Positions 33,411 through 42,803 of a stretch of DNA of 45,681 nt are shown here, piece by piece (positions within the stretch are counted from its first letter, which is position 1; every line of letters begins with the position of its first letter). The DNA is taken from positions 1 through 45,681 of the forward strand of contig CADEGN010000024.1 of NCBI GenBank assembly GCA_902826865.1. Reading direction: 5' to 3'. Both the position numbers and the translations under genes were made by a program. Below the pieces are notes generated by a model that was not told where the DNA came from, made no database searches, and was given only the letters and a program-made list of their open reading frames with translations. The stretch comes from an uncultured Myxococcales bacterium. Its GTDB lineage: Bacteria > Myxococcota_A > Polyangia > Nannocystales > Nannocystaceae.

Positions 33411-35312
33411 TCACAGCGAAGAGAGATACACGCGGAGGGCTTCGATGTCGGCCTCGGCGAGACCGCCGAGCTCCGCCATGTCGTGGATGCTGCCGCGATC
33501 CGTCAACAGGGTACGGAGCGAGTCGGCCGAGCCGTCGTGGTAGTACGGCGCGGAGTGGGCGAGGCCAACGAGGGAGGGCGTATCGGTTTGGGGGAGGTTC
33601 GACTTCAGAGGATATTGGGCGCCGTCGGTCATCGCGTCGCCTGAGTGGCAGCTCGCGCAGCCGAGGGTCTTGCTCGCGAACAGCTCCCGCCCCCGCGCAA
33701 GAGCAGTCTTGTCGGTGGCCGTCGGAGCCTTGGGTGGGCGAAGACTGCTGAGATACGCCGCAAGCGCGGCGATCTCTTGGCGCCCGACGCGTGACGAGTT
33801 TCCACCGAGTCGATTGATCGTATGGCGCAGGCTATCGGTCAGCGTCGCATCCTGGCCGTCCCACTTGAACGGGGCCGTCCCGAGGATGCGGCCGGCGAGC
33901 ATCGGCGTCTGCAACACGTGGTCGCCAATGCGCCAGGTGAGACCGTCGGCTCGGCCTTCGGGGTGGCACGACGCGCACGCAAGCGTTCCGCGGTCCGAAA
34001 GGCGACCGTCGTTGGCCCGGCGGAAAAGCTCGGCGCCGCGTTCGATCTCCGCATTGCGGTGGGACGGCGCGAGCTCGGGACCGCGCACCACGAGCTTGCC
34101 GAGGGTCCGGTCGCTGGTTTCGTGGTGATCGAGCGGAAGTGCGAGGAGCCGGCGCGACAACTCGCAGTGGATCCGCAGGGTGCTGCCGTCGACGACGAGC
34201 CCGTCGATGCCACAGGCCGGAGCCTTGCGCTCGAGCTTGGTGGACCACACGTGCCGCGGAGCCGGCTGCGAGGCGTCGGCAATGGCGACCAGGCGATCGT
34301 CGCCGTAGCCACCGACGTAGAGCATGTCCGTCGCATCGTCGTAGGCGAACGCTCGCGGCTGGTGGACGGCGATCTCCGCTGCGCTCAGGTGTGCCTCGGC
34401 ACGACCGGGATCGGCGATCCACGCGATCCGATGGACGATGCGGGGCATGTCCACCGCTGCGCCGCCATAACTGTCGCCGTCTGCTTCGACGGGTTTGTGC
34501 ACCAACTGAGGGGTGGCGAGCTGATGGGTCGTGATCGCTCTGCCACTGCCTAGCCAACCGACGGCGAAGCTGTTGCGGACGTAGCGACGCCCGGCGCCCT
34601 GCGGAACGCGATAACGGCTCGGCGCTTCTCGCAGTTCTACGGACTTCTCGCCCGAGTCCTCGTCCTCGACGACGACTAGCTGATCGCGGGGGTCGAGTGC
34701 CTGCCAGCGCACGGTCGGTGTGTCACCGTCGAGGTCGACGACCGCCAGCGATCCACGCGATAGCAGTCCGACCAACGCCTCGCTGCCATCGGCCGATACC
34801 GCGACGCCGCGCGGCTCGGCTGCCAGGGCGACTCGCCAGCGCACCGTAAGATCTTCGGTCGCGATCGCCACGAGTGCTTGGTCGGCGACGCTGGTCGCGA
34901 ACAGCGTCTTGCCATCGGGAGCCAGGGCGAGCCCGAACGGCTCGGCGATCGCGACGCTGCGGCCTGCCGCGAGCGTGTCGTCATCGCGGACCTCGACAAT
35001 CCGATCGCCACCGCGTTCGGCAACGAATACACGATTGTGCCCGTCGTGGACGATCTCGCCGAGCTCACCGCCGAGCTCGAGCGTCGACACCGGAGCACCC
35101 CCGGCATCGGTCCGGACGACCTTGGCCGCGTATCGCTCTGCCACCAGGGGGCCACGGGCAGTCACCACCACCGTGCTGCCGCGGCTACCGACATGCGCTG
35201 CGGCCCTGGACGCTCGCGCGATCGGCTGCGGAGCGGCGTGGTCTGCATCGCTGGCAGGCGAGACCGACCCGAGCCCCAATGTCGATGCGACCAACCCGAT
35301 CACCCGCTGCAT
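33411..35312 (-). CDS. YVTN-like beta-propeller / di-heme cytochrome c protein
   Basis: A 633-residue exported protein. The N terminus is signal-like (MQRVIGLVASTLGLGSVSPA). Residues about 45-390 form a propeller with YVTN-type blades (FGLALAPDGKTLFATSVADQ, GVAVSADGSEALVGLLSRG, AFAYDDATDMLYVGGYGDDR). The C-terminal 230 residues hold two CASCH heme-binding motifs (near residues 445 and 551), the arrangement of di-heme peroxidase/MauG-like proteins (NAEIERGAELFRRAN, ARGRELFASKTLGCASCH, TPSLVGLAHSAPYYHDGS). It likely moves electrons to or from a substrate or oxidises it in the periplasm; a peroxidase activity cannot be assumed. It is first in an operon with a propeller lipoprotein and divergent from an FG-GAP gene. 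Confidence 0.88.
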   Translation of the reverse strand: MQRVIGLVASTLGLGSVSPASDADHAAPQPIARASRAAAHVGSRGSTVVVTARGPLVAERYAAKVVRTDAGGAPVSTLELGGELGEIVHDGHNRVFVAERGGDRIVEVRDDDTLAAGRSVAIAEPFGLALAPDGKTLFATSVADQALVAIATEDLTVRWRVALAAEPRGVAVSADGSEALVGLLSRGSLAVVDLDGDTPTVRWQALDPRDQLVVVEDEDSGEKSVELREAPSRYRVPQGAGRRYVRNSFAVGWLGSGRAITTHQLATPQLVHKPVEADGDSYGGAAVDMPRIVHRIAWIADPGRAEAHLSAAEIAVHQPRAFAYDDATDMLYVGGYGDDRLVAIADASQPAPRHVWSTKLERKAPACGIDGLVVDGSTLRIHCELSRRLLALPLDHHETSDRTLGKLVVRGPELAPSHRNAEIERGAELFRRANDGRLSDRGTLACASCHPEGRADGLTWRIGDHVLQTPMLAGRILGTAPFKWDGQDATLTDSLRHTINRLGGNSSRVGRQEIAALAAYLSSLRPPKAPTATDKTALARGRELFASKTLGCASCHSGDAMTDGAQYPLKSNLPQTDTPSLVGLAHSAPYYHDGSADSLRTLLTDRGSIHDMAELGGLAEADIEALRVYLSSL

Positions 35313-35470
35313 GTCGAAGCATACGGACGGTGGGGCGGGGTTGTTCCAAGCGAGGCGCGCGGCGCGATCTCGGCGGGAACGTCCGCGCGGAGGCCAGCGA
35401 ACGTTCGCAAACGCACCTAGGAGCGCATCCGGTACGCGAAGCGTCGGGACCGGAGCACCATACAGGAACC

Positions 35471-37132
35471 ATGCGGTGCCTACGGTCGTTGGAACTCGCC
35501 GCCTGTTCGTCGATGGCGCTGTCCGCCTGCTTCAATCCCGCCGGATCCGATCCGGCCGGTGGCAGCTCGGTCGGGTCGGCGAGCACAACCAGCGGTGGAT
35601 CGGCCTCAGACTCCGTACCCACGAGCGATAGCAGTGTGACGAGCGAGACCACCGCGGCCCTCGACGGCACGGGAATCCCTGTGAAGTTAGATCTGGGGCT
35701 GTTGGACGACACGACGTCGGGGGGGCAGGTCATCAGCTGCAAGGCGTCGGAGGACGACATGAACAACATCGGGTCATGCGCGCAGCGCTCACCGCCCGAC
35801 GCGTTCGAACCCGACGTGCAGTGGAGCTGGGACGGCCCGGGGACCGAGCGGGAGTCGCTGGTCACCCCGCTCGTCGCCAATCTGACCGATGACAACGGCG
35901 ATGGCGCGATTGATCTATGCGACACGCCGGACATCGTCGTTGTCGCCACGGCGTTCCCGGCCGAGGGGCACATCTACATCCTCGACGGCGAGTCCGGTAG
36001 CGAGCACTTGATGATCGCTACGCCGGTCGCGTGGTCGATCAATCCGGCGATCGCCGATATCGACGACGATGAGAAACCCGAGATCATCGCCGCCGTTGGA
36101 CCTGGCTTCGGTGGACCGTCGTCTGTGATTGCCTTCGAGAACGACGGCAGCGTGAAGTGGCAAAACGCGACCGCCCTCACCCACAATCAGGGTGGGGCGA
36201 TCACGGTGGCCGACCTCGACAATGACGGTGACGTTGAGATCAGCATGGATCGCCTCATCATCGATCACGACGGCAACACCATCACAACGTTGGGAGAAAC
36301 GCAGGTCGCCGACAATTTCACCACGGTCGCAGCAGACCTCGATGACGACGACGATCTCGAGATCGTCATCGGCGGCAACGCCTATCACCACGATGGATCC
36401 GTCTACTACCAGAACCCTGCCCTCGAGCGCGGGTTCGCCCAGGTGGCGAATCTCGACGGTGATCTCGAGCCTGAGGTCCTGATCACCAGCACTGGCGGCG
36501 TGACGATTCTGGATCACACCGGAGGCACCGTCGCCGTCAACCAAACCCCGGGCGGAGGGTTTAGTTGGTTCCGACCGGCCGTGATCCACGACTTCGACGG
36601 CGACAATGTGTCCGAGGTCGCTTCGAGCTCGGCGAACTCTTACGTCATGTTCGAGTCCGACTTTGCAGTCGGTTGGTCCGCGTCGGTCGTCGACGGGAGC
36701 GGCTGGGCGGGCGGCACCGCCTTCGACTTCGATGGCAACGGCGTCGCCGAAGCCATGTATGCGGACGAAACGAATCTGTGGGTATTCGACGGCGACGGCG
36801 TGCCGCTTCTCAACGTTCCCCGCAGCGCGCGAACCCTCTCCGAGTACCCGGTGGTCGCCGATGTCGACAACGATGGATCAGCAGAGATCGTCGTGGTGTC
36901 GGACGCTGGGTTTGGCGGGGTACAGACGGCGCCCACCGTTCAGGTGATCCGCGATATCGATGATCGGTGGATCCAAGCCCGGCGGATCTGGAACCAGCAC
37001 ACGTATCACGTCACAAATACCCTTGAGGACGGCCGAATCCCGATGTTCGAGAAGAGGTGGTGGCGGTTGCTGAATACCTTCCGCACCAACTCCCAGATCG
37101 AAGGCGGGATGATCTGCGATCCAGCCGGGTGA
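35471..37132 (+). CDS. FG-GAP/VCBS-repeat lipoprotein
   Basis: A 553-residue lipoprotein starting at ATG 35471 (AGGA 5 bases upstream), with lipobox ALSAC at residue 20 and a Ser/Thr/Gly spacer. The body is built of FG-GAP-like blades bearing DxDxDG-type calcium-binding loops: NLTDDNGDGAIDLCD, ADIDDDEKPEIIAA, ADLDNDGDVEISMD, ADLDDDDDLEIVIG, HDFDGDNVSEVAS, ADVDNDGSAEIVVV. A conserved terminal segment (RRIWNQHTYHVTNTLEDGRI, then KRWWRLLNTFRTNSQ) is shared by many myxobacterial FG-GAP proteins as I recall them. It is probably a calcium-stabilised seven-bladed propeller for adhesion or binding, with no enzyme motif. It is divergent from the cytochrome operon. Confidence 0.88.
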   Translation: MRCLRSLELAACSSMALSACFNPAGSDPAGGSSVGSASTTSGGSASDSVPTSDSSVTSETTAALDGTGIPVKLDLGLLDDTTSGGQVISCKASEDDMNNIGSCAQRSPPDAFEPDVQWSWDGPGTERESLVTPLVANLTDDNGDGAIDLCDTPDIVVVATAFPAEGHIYILDGESGSEHLMIATPVAWSINPAIADIDDDEKPEIIAAVGPGFGGPSSVIAFENDGSVKWQNATALTHNQGGAITVADLDNDGDVEISMDRLIIDHDGNTITTLGETQVADNFTTVAADLDDDDDLEIVIGGNAYHHDGSVYYQNPALERGFAQVANLDGDLEPEVLITSTGGVTILDHTGGTVAVNQTPGGGFSWFRPAVIHDFDGDNVSEVASSSANSYVMFESDFAVGWSASVVDGSGWAGGTAFDFDGNGVAEAMYADETNLWVFDGDGVPLLNVPRSARTLSEYPVVADVDNDGSAEIVVVSDAGFGGVQTAPTVQVIRDIDDRWIQARRIWNQHTYHVTNTLEDGRIPMFEKRWWRLLNTFRTNSQIEGGMICDPAG

Positions 37133-37316
37133 TCGAGGTCGGACACCCCACGGACCAGCGCTCGAGCCCAGCAGTCGCCGATCGCCGGACCCCGATGCGG
37201 GTCGGCGCAGATGCCAAGTGCGCAGGGGGGTGCCGCGCTCGCAGCGGCGCGGGCCTCGCGTCCGCGCGAGCGTCGTCGCCAAGCGCGGCGCTCCGGTGTT
37301 ATGCTTGCTCCCTCGC

Positions 37317-38309
37317 ATGCCTCCACGAATTCGCTGGCGAGACGTTGCGTGCAGCTGAACCCTCACGCTGCCTTTGCTCGCCTGTGGGGCTGAGGGTCCA
37401 CGAGGGAGCGGGTCGACCAGCGGGATCGCTTCGCTCGGACCGGGCGACGGTTCCGGTGACGCGACCAGCGTTGAGACCATGTCGGGCTCGATGTCGGGCT
37501 TGACGTTGGACTCGAGTGCCGGAAGTGGTGGCGATGGCACCCCGCTGTTCGACCTCGGACACGGGACGACCGGCGCGGGGAACTGCACCCCTGTCGCTGC
37601 CGACGAGATGGTGTGCGATGGGGTGGACGACGACTGCAACGGTTTCGTCGACGACATCGACGTCGCCAACGACGGGATCTGCGACTGCCTCCAGATCGCA
37701 CTCCTGGGCCAACCGGGGTCGCTGGCGTCTTCGCAGTTCGTCGCGTGGTTGACGGCTCAGGGGACCAGCACGGTGCGCATCGATCCTCCGTTGATCGATG
37801 ACGCGGCGCTTGCCCCATACGATGTCATCATCATCGATCGGCTCATGCGGCCGTATTCCGCCGCCGAAGCCGACGTGTTCGCGACTTGGGTCTCTGCTGG
37901 CGGTGGGCTGATGGCGATGACCGGACACGTCAGCGATCCGATCCAGGCACAGACTTGGCCCAACAGCATCCTCGCCCCGTTCGCCATCGCGTACAGCGGA
38001 CCGCTGCTACTTGGTCCGGTCACGAGTTTCCTGCCCCATCCAGTCACAACCGGCGTCACGTCCGTCACCTTCGAGGGCGGGTTCCAGGTCGATGAGACGA
38101 TGGCGGGGGTGACGACGCTTGTTGCCCAGCTACCCGCGGCGCCGACCGCCCGCGCCCGCGAGTTTGATGCGGGCAAGGTGTTCGTTTGGGGGGACGAGTG
38201 GATCCAGTACGACTCCGAGTGGTCGTCGATGCCGGAAATCCACCAGCTGTGGGTCAACGCGCTCGGGTGGCTGCGTCCCTCCGAGCTGTGCGCGCCGCCG
38301 CCAGGATAG
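37317..38309 (+). pseudogene. MopE/ThuA-like lipoprotein gene with in-frame TGA in the signal peptide
   Basis: From ATG 37317 the frame reads MPPRIRWRDVACS, then TGA (37356-37358), then TLTLPLLACGAEGPRG. Together these make a standard lipoprotein signal (basic n-region, hydrophobic core, lipobox LLAC) broken by one stop codon. After the stop the frame is open to 38309. It contains a Ser/Gly/Thr spacer, a MopE-like Cys motif (VCDGVDDDCNGFVDDID), and a ThuA/glutamine-amidotransferase-like fold (APYDVIIIDRLMRPYSAAEA, WVSAGGGLMAMTGH, GKVFVWGDEWIQYDS). TTG 37374 could start translation but leaves the lipobox at the fourth residue, which cannot act as a signal. The gene is therefore mutated, an error, or expressed by readthrough. 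It converges with the next gene across 18 bases. Confidence 0.75.
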
Positions 38310-38327
38310 GTACCGGCCCCGAGGTGC

Positions 38328-39677
38328 TCATCCCTCTGGGATCGGCTCCGTGTACGTTCCGAGATCGCCGCCGCCCACTTCGTAGAGCGAGTCACCGCCG
38401 GTGGCCCAGAAGTGATTGAACGCGCCGAAGCCCATGCCCTCGACCGCCGAACCGGTGGTTCCAGCGTAGCCAAACAGATTCTGCTGCACCCAACCCTCGT
38501 TCGGGTCGAGGCGATACTGGCCGATGAAGTCGCTCGTCATGTCGGAGACGTAGACGTACGGGATGCCAGTGTTGGGATCCGTAACCACTTCCAGGCCATC
38601 CATGTGGTCGCCGGCGAGCGACGGGTAGCGGAACGCGAGGCCCCATTGCGCCGTTTCCTCGTCGTACTGGAACACCCGACGCTCGTTTTCGTTGGACGCG
38701 TACCACACGCCGTTGACGTCGTCGTAACCGATCTGTGCGAAATACGCCGCCCAGCTAGGCGGGGTCGTGGTCACCGAGTTCCCACCTCCGAAAACGTACT
38801 CCGTAATGCTCGCCCCGCCGACGTAGATGCGATCTTCGAGCGCGTAGATCTCCGCAGTGCTCGACGACACAAGCACGTTCGGGATGGTCATCAGATGGAC
38901 CAGCGTGCGCTGTTCGATCGGGCCAGTCTCCTCAAGGTTGTCGGGGTGCTGGTTGGGCTCGATCTCCCCATCGTTGTCGGAGTCTTCGATGCTGACCTGG
39001 TACACGTCGACCGCAACGCCAGTAAACCCAGAAGAGACGTAGATCAAGTCGTCGAAGCAATCGACATCGTAGCCCCCGGAAAAACCATCGATCGTGCGGA
39101 AGTCCGCGTACTGGAAGTAGTTGCCCGTCGGCGCGATGCCGCCAAGGGGCTGGAGGACCTCGCAGGTCCCCGACGCGCCGTTGCAGCCCTCACCCGCCGC
39201 CGGATTGCAAAGCTCGATCTCCGTCCAGCGCGGCGGATTCGCGTTGGTATTGCACTCCATCACCCGCGGGCCGGAGCAATGGAATTGCCCCTCGGTGCAC
39301 ACCACGCAGCCCTCGCCGGCGAGGCAGATGTTTGGCTTGCACATGTCGACCGACACGACCTTGCCGGCGCCATCGCACTCGATCGCGTTTCCGTCGTCGC
39401 AGTAGATGCCCGCGGGCTGCGTCTCGCACGGTCCGTGTTCGACAGTGCCGTGGACGTCGTACTTGGGACCCTCGGCGACCCCGGTCGACTCCCCCGCCTG
39501 GGTGTCGACGCCGGTGCCAGCGGTCGTCCCGGGCTCGGGTGTTCCAGACGAACCCAGCGCGCTGGCCGAGGTCGACCCCGCATCGCTACCCGCGCTGGTT
39601 TCTTGCTCGCCGGCAGGTCGCACCCCGCACCCGATCGAGCAAACAAGGGCAAAGGGGCCCCAACTCAAACGTCTCAT
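38328..39677 (-). CDS. Cys-rich lipoprotein with propeller-like C-terminal domain
   Basis: A 449-residue lipoprotein (MRRLSWGPFALVCSIGC, lipobox SIGC). A Ser/Thr/Gly spacer runs to about residue 75. A Cys-rich domain (about 80-175) has a pattern of CETQPAGIYCDDGNAIECDG and CVVCTEGQFHCSGPRVMECN. The C-terminal 260 residues contain tryptophan- and tyrosine-rich beta segments (AEIYALEDRIYVGG, SWAAYFAQIGYDDVNGVWYA, GIPYVYVSDMTSDFIGQYRL) that look like a beta-propeller. I do not recognise the family; similar Cys-rich segments occur in the neighbouring metzincin protein, so they may share a binding function. It is divergent from that metzincin gene (185 bases apart). Confidence 0.8.
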   Translation of the reverse strand: MRRLSWGPFALVCSIGCGVRPAGEQETSAGSDAGSTSASALGSSGTPEPGTTAGTGVDTQAGESTGVAEGPKYDVHGTVEHGPCETQPAGIYCDDGNAIECDGAGKVVSVDMCKPNICLAGEGCVVCTEGQFHCSGPRVMECNTNANPPRWTEIELCNPAAGEGCNGASGTCEVLQPLGGIAPTGNYFQYADFRTIDGFSGGYDVDCFDDLIYVSSGFTGVAVDVYQVSIEDSDNDGEIEPNQHPDNLEETGPIEQRTLVHLMTIPNVLVSSSTAEIYALEDRIYVGGASITEYVFGGGNSVTTTPPSWAAYFAQIGYDDVNGVWYASNENERRVFQYDEETAQWGLAFRYPSLAGDHMDGLEVVTDPNTGIPYVYVSDMTSDFIGQYRLDPNEGWVQQNLFGYAGTTGSAVEGMGFGAFNHFWATGGDSLYEVGGGDLGTYTEPIPEG

Positions 39678-39861
39678 GTTCCTCCCCCACCTCAGCCCGC
39701 CGAGCGCTTCCGCAGCCTCATGTATGGCCGACGGCTCCGCGGTCCTTCGCCCCCGAGGTTCAATTTTCCGAGGAGACCCTCATACAGCGTGGTCGCCGCC
39801 GGTCGTCCCGATCCCCCGAGCGCGTAGATCTCTGGGATTGCAGCCCCTATGCTCGCGTCGC

Positions 39862-41670
39862 GTGGGCAGGGGACACGGCGTTCGTCTGGCCGTCGCCCTC
39901 GTACCGCTGGTCTTGCTGGTCGGGGTCCTATGGTGGGCCTGGGGTAGCAAATCTCGGGAGCACGGCGGTTCAGGTTCGGCGAAGAGCAGCGCGGAGACCC
40001 CGCGCCTGGGCGGGGCGCGCATAGCATCGAGGCCGCGCGCGGGGGACGACTGTGTTTCCCACGCGAGTCGGGCGTGCAAAGACGGCGATGCTTGGTGGGT
40101 GAACAGTTGCGGCGAACCCGAGGAGGTCACCGAAGTGTGCGGCGCGTCGACTTGCGTCGACGGAGCGTGTCAACTCCGCCACGCTGCCGGTTGCGCAGAT
40201 GTGACCGCGCTCGGTCGCTGCGAACGGAACGTGGCCCGGATCTGCCATGTCGACCATGTCGTTGAAATCGACTGCGCGGCCAAGGGCGAGCGATGCATCG
40301 TCGCCGACGATGGGCCGATCTGCCGCGCGCCGAGTCCCGATGACTGCGCGACGGATGCCGAGCCGCGCTGCGACGGCCAGAGCTTGCGCATCTGCGCATC
40401 CGGGCGCTGGGCCAAAGTGAACTGCGAGGCCACCGGTGGCCAGTGCATCGCCGGGCACGGTGGTCGAAGTGCGCGCTGCGTCTTCGCGTTGCCGGTGCTC
40501 GACGCGACCTGTGGACCGTGCGGTTGCCCGCCGGAGGCGAGCGACGAGATCTGCGATGGTCTCGACAACGATGGCGATGGTGTCGTCGATGAGCAGCTGG
40601 CGTGCGCCCCCGTTCCGGTTGTCGCGGTGGTGATCGCCGACGACAACAAACAGAGCAGCCACTCCGACGACGACGTGAGCTCGGCGATCGCCGAACTAAA
40701 CGCCGCATTCTCGCGTGACGACCATCTCGGAATCACATTCGAGCTGCGCGAGATCATCATGTTGGTTGAGCCGAATTTTCTCGATCTCGATCAGGTCGAC
40801 CGCATGGGCATCGTCGATGTCGACGAGCTGTTAGCGCGCCGGGGGATTTCGGTGGACGCCGACGAATTCCATGTCCCGGTCTTGTTCACCGATTCCCTGA
40901 GCGTGGAGGGGGTTCCCCGACCCGGACTATCGACCGTGCCGAACGGCATCTGCGGCGGCCAGCGGAGGATCTGGGAGCGTCAGCCGCCGGTCGGCTACAT
41001 CGCCGTCGCGAAAACGCGCTGGCCGACCACGCTGGCCCACGAAATGGGGCACTTTCTCGGCCTGTGCCACACCCATGAAGCGCCCCCGCCGATCACGCGC
41101 GTGGCGGCCGATGCGAGCCTGGCGGAGGCGTTGGCGTGCGACGCACCCCGTTGCCCCGACGACACCGACGGGCTTTGCGACACATCACAGGATCCCGGGC
41201 CCGAGCAGTGCAGCGTTGACGCGACGTGCAGCGTCCATTGCGCAACCGGGGATCGCCCGGACGTTCGCAACATGATGGCGTACTACCCCGACTGCCGGAC
41301 CCAGTTCTCCGAGGAACAGGCGCTGCTCATGCGCCAGACGTTGGCACAGCGCCGCGCGTGGCATGCCTGCCTCGGCCCAGAACGCTGCGCCTGCTCGCCG
41401 ACCGATCCTCAATGTCCGCGCGGCATGACCTGTGCACCCTTCGACGTGGCCGGCGCGACCGAGTGGCGCTGTGAACTCGAGGGACCGGCGATGCCGGGCG
41501 GCACCTGCAGCGCGGAAATCGCCTGCGCGCTTGGTTCGGTGTGTGTGGACACGCCCGTGGGCGAGAGCAGGTGCGCGCGCACTTGCGTTGCAGCGGCGAC
41601 GTCATGTCGATGCCAAGGCACAACCGACCTAGGTGTTCTTGTCTGTCGCGAGGACCTGCGGATGGAGTAG
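39862..41670 (+). CDS. Metzincin metalloprotease with Cys-rich N-terminal region
   Basis: A 602-residue exported protease from GTG 39862. It opens with a hydrophobic signal anchor (VRLAVALVPLVLLVGVLWW without a lipobox). Residues about 50-225 are Cys-rich repeats (SRACKDGDAWWVNSCGE, GRCERNVARICHVDHVVEID, RCDGQSLRICASGRWAKVN) and a MopE-like motif (EICDGLDNDGDGVVDE). The protease domain (about 245-500) has the metzincin zinc motif HEMGHFLGLCH (His393, Glu394, His397, His403) and a Met-turn candidate in VRNMMAYYPDC, as in M43-like enzymes. A Cys-rich tail follows. An earlier in-frame stretch to 39406 has no signal features. It is probably surface-attached; the substrate is unknown. Confidence 0.87.
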   Translation: MGRGHGVRLAVALVPLVLLVGVLWWAWGSKSREHGGSGSAKSSAETPRLGGARIASRPRAGDDCVSHASRACKDGDAWWVNSCGEPEEVTEVCGASTCVDGACQLRHAAGCADVTALGRCERNVARICHVDHVVEIDCAAKGERCIVADDGPICRAPSPDDCATDAEPRCDGQSLRICASGRWAKVNCEATGGQCIAGHGGRSARCVFALPVLDATCGPCGCPPEASDEICDGLDNDGDGVVDEQLACAPVPVVAVVIADDNKQSSHSDDDVSSAIAELNAAFSRDDHLGITFELREIIMLVEPNFLDLDQVDRMGIVDVDELLARRGISVDADEFHVPVLFTDSLSVEGVPRPGLSTVPNGICGGQRRIWERQPPVGYIAVAKTRWPTTLAHEMGHFLGLCHTHEAPPPITRVAADASLAEALACDAPRCPDDTDGLCDTSQDPGPEQCSVDATCSVHCATGDRPDVRNMMAYYPDCRTQFSEEQALLMRQTLAQRRAWHACLGPERCACSPTDPQCPRGMTCAPFDVAGATEWRCELEGPAMPGGTCSAEIACALGSVCVDTPVGESRCARTCVAAATSCRCQGTTDLGVLVCREDLRME

Positions 41671-41761
41671 CCGGCGCGCCCGGTTTGCGATGTCGCGGTG
41701 TTCGGCAATTAGCCACGCGCGTCCTCGAGATGAGGTAGATTCCCCGGTTAAGGACTGCACG

Positions 41762-42688
41762 GTGCATTGCGAACGCCACTTTGCGCCCCGTCATCGGGGG
41801 CTGTTGGTCTGCGGGCTCCTGGCCGGGTGTTTCTCGGACCCACCCGGGGGTACCGATCCGGAAAGCACGGGAACGGCGGGCGACTCCGGCACCTCCGCCG
41901 CCACGAGTGCCGCGTCGTCCGATGCGACCGAAGCCGGTACGACGAACTCAACGCCGGTGGAAACCGAAAGCGGATCCATCGACGGCACAACCACGGATTC
42001 GACAGGCGGACCGATGCTGTGCGTGCCCGATTGCTCGATCGGGGCCCTCGTGTGCGAGTCATTCGAGAGCGACTGGTCGAACTCGACGCCGCCGTGGATG
42101 ACGGCCGGCAACGGGCCGTCTCCAACGCTTGATCAAACGTTGGCAACCTGCGGGGAAGGATCGGCGCGGGCTGCTGCGGCGGCCGGCGACCCTTACTCCG
42201 CGCTGCAGGTCGCGATGCCGAGCGGCCCCTTGGCCGCGGATCCACACTTGATCGTGATGGCCGTCCACATCGATCCGCAATGCACCGCGACAAAGTCACT
42301 CCGACTTGCGCAGTTCCAGCTGTGGTCCGATGCGACGTTCGCCTACTACGTCGAGGTATGGATCGCCGAGAGCGGTTCAGAGCTGCGGGTCGTGCACCCG
42401 GTGCTCGGCACGTTATCATCGGCAGCGACCGAACCGATGGCGCCCGAGGTCTGGCACCGCCTCGAGGTTCGCGTCGATTTCAGCCTCGATTCGACGGACT
42501 CTCCCGGTCTCAGCCTCCGCATCGATGACCACGCGCCGCTCCCGTTCGAAGACGCACACCCCCTGCAGCGGACGGCGTTTACCGAACCGGCGATCCTCGT
42601 CGTCGGGCCCTATCCCGGGCCGAACGCGTTCGCAGATCCATGCGCCGTGAACTTCGACGAGGTGGCCGTGATGCCCTCCCTTCGCTGA
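41762..42688 (+). CDS. Lipoprotein with jelly-roll/LamG-like domain
   Basis: A 308-residue lipoprotein. GTG 41762 follows AAGGA by about 8 bases and opens a signal with lipobox LLAGC (VHCERHFAPRHRGLLVCGLL). A Ser/Thr/Gly/Glu spacer of about 60 residues follows. The mature domain starts LCVPDCSIGALVCESFESDW and continues as a beta-sandwich (LIVMAVHIDP, LRLAQFQLWSDATFAYYVEV, VWHRLEVRVDFSLD, LSLRIDDHAPLPFED, NFDEVAVMP), the layout of concanavalin/LamG-like polysaccharide-binding domains. No catalytic residues are evident. It is co-oriented with the serpin gene 116 bases downstream. Confidence 0.75.
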   Translation: MHCERHFAPRHRGLLVCGLLAGCFSDPPGGTDPESTGTAGDSGTSAATSAASSDATEAGTTNSTPVETESGSIDGTTTDSTGGPMLCVPDCSIGALVCESFESDWSNSTPPWMTAGNGPSPTLDQTLATCGEGSARAAAAAGDPYSALQVAMPSGPLAADPHLIVMAVHIDPQCTATKSLRLAQFQLWSDATFAYYVEVWIAESGSELRVVHPVLGTLSSAATEPMAPEVWHRLEVRVDFSLDSTDSPGLSLRIDDHAPLPFEDAHPLQRTAFTEPAILVVGPYPGPNAFADPCAVNFDEVAVMPSLR

Positions 42689-42803
42689 GTGACACTCCGC
42701 CGCGCGAGTGTCCGTCGTGGACGAAGCCAGCCAACCCCGTGGGATGGTCGTGAAATCCCCACCTGCAGCGTCGGGCTCGACGAGGCCGCGCGCGCGCGCA
42801 AAG

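Noticed and set aside
37356..37358. TGA as a selenocysteine codon
   Set aside because: It falls in the hydrophobic core of a signal peptide, where Sec has no role, and no SECIS-like hairpin is evident just downstream.
38412..39827. Long plus-strand open frame antisense to the Cys-rich lipoprotein
   Set aside because: Shadow frame without recognisable features; the minus-strand gene has a lipobox and an ordered Cys pattern.
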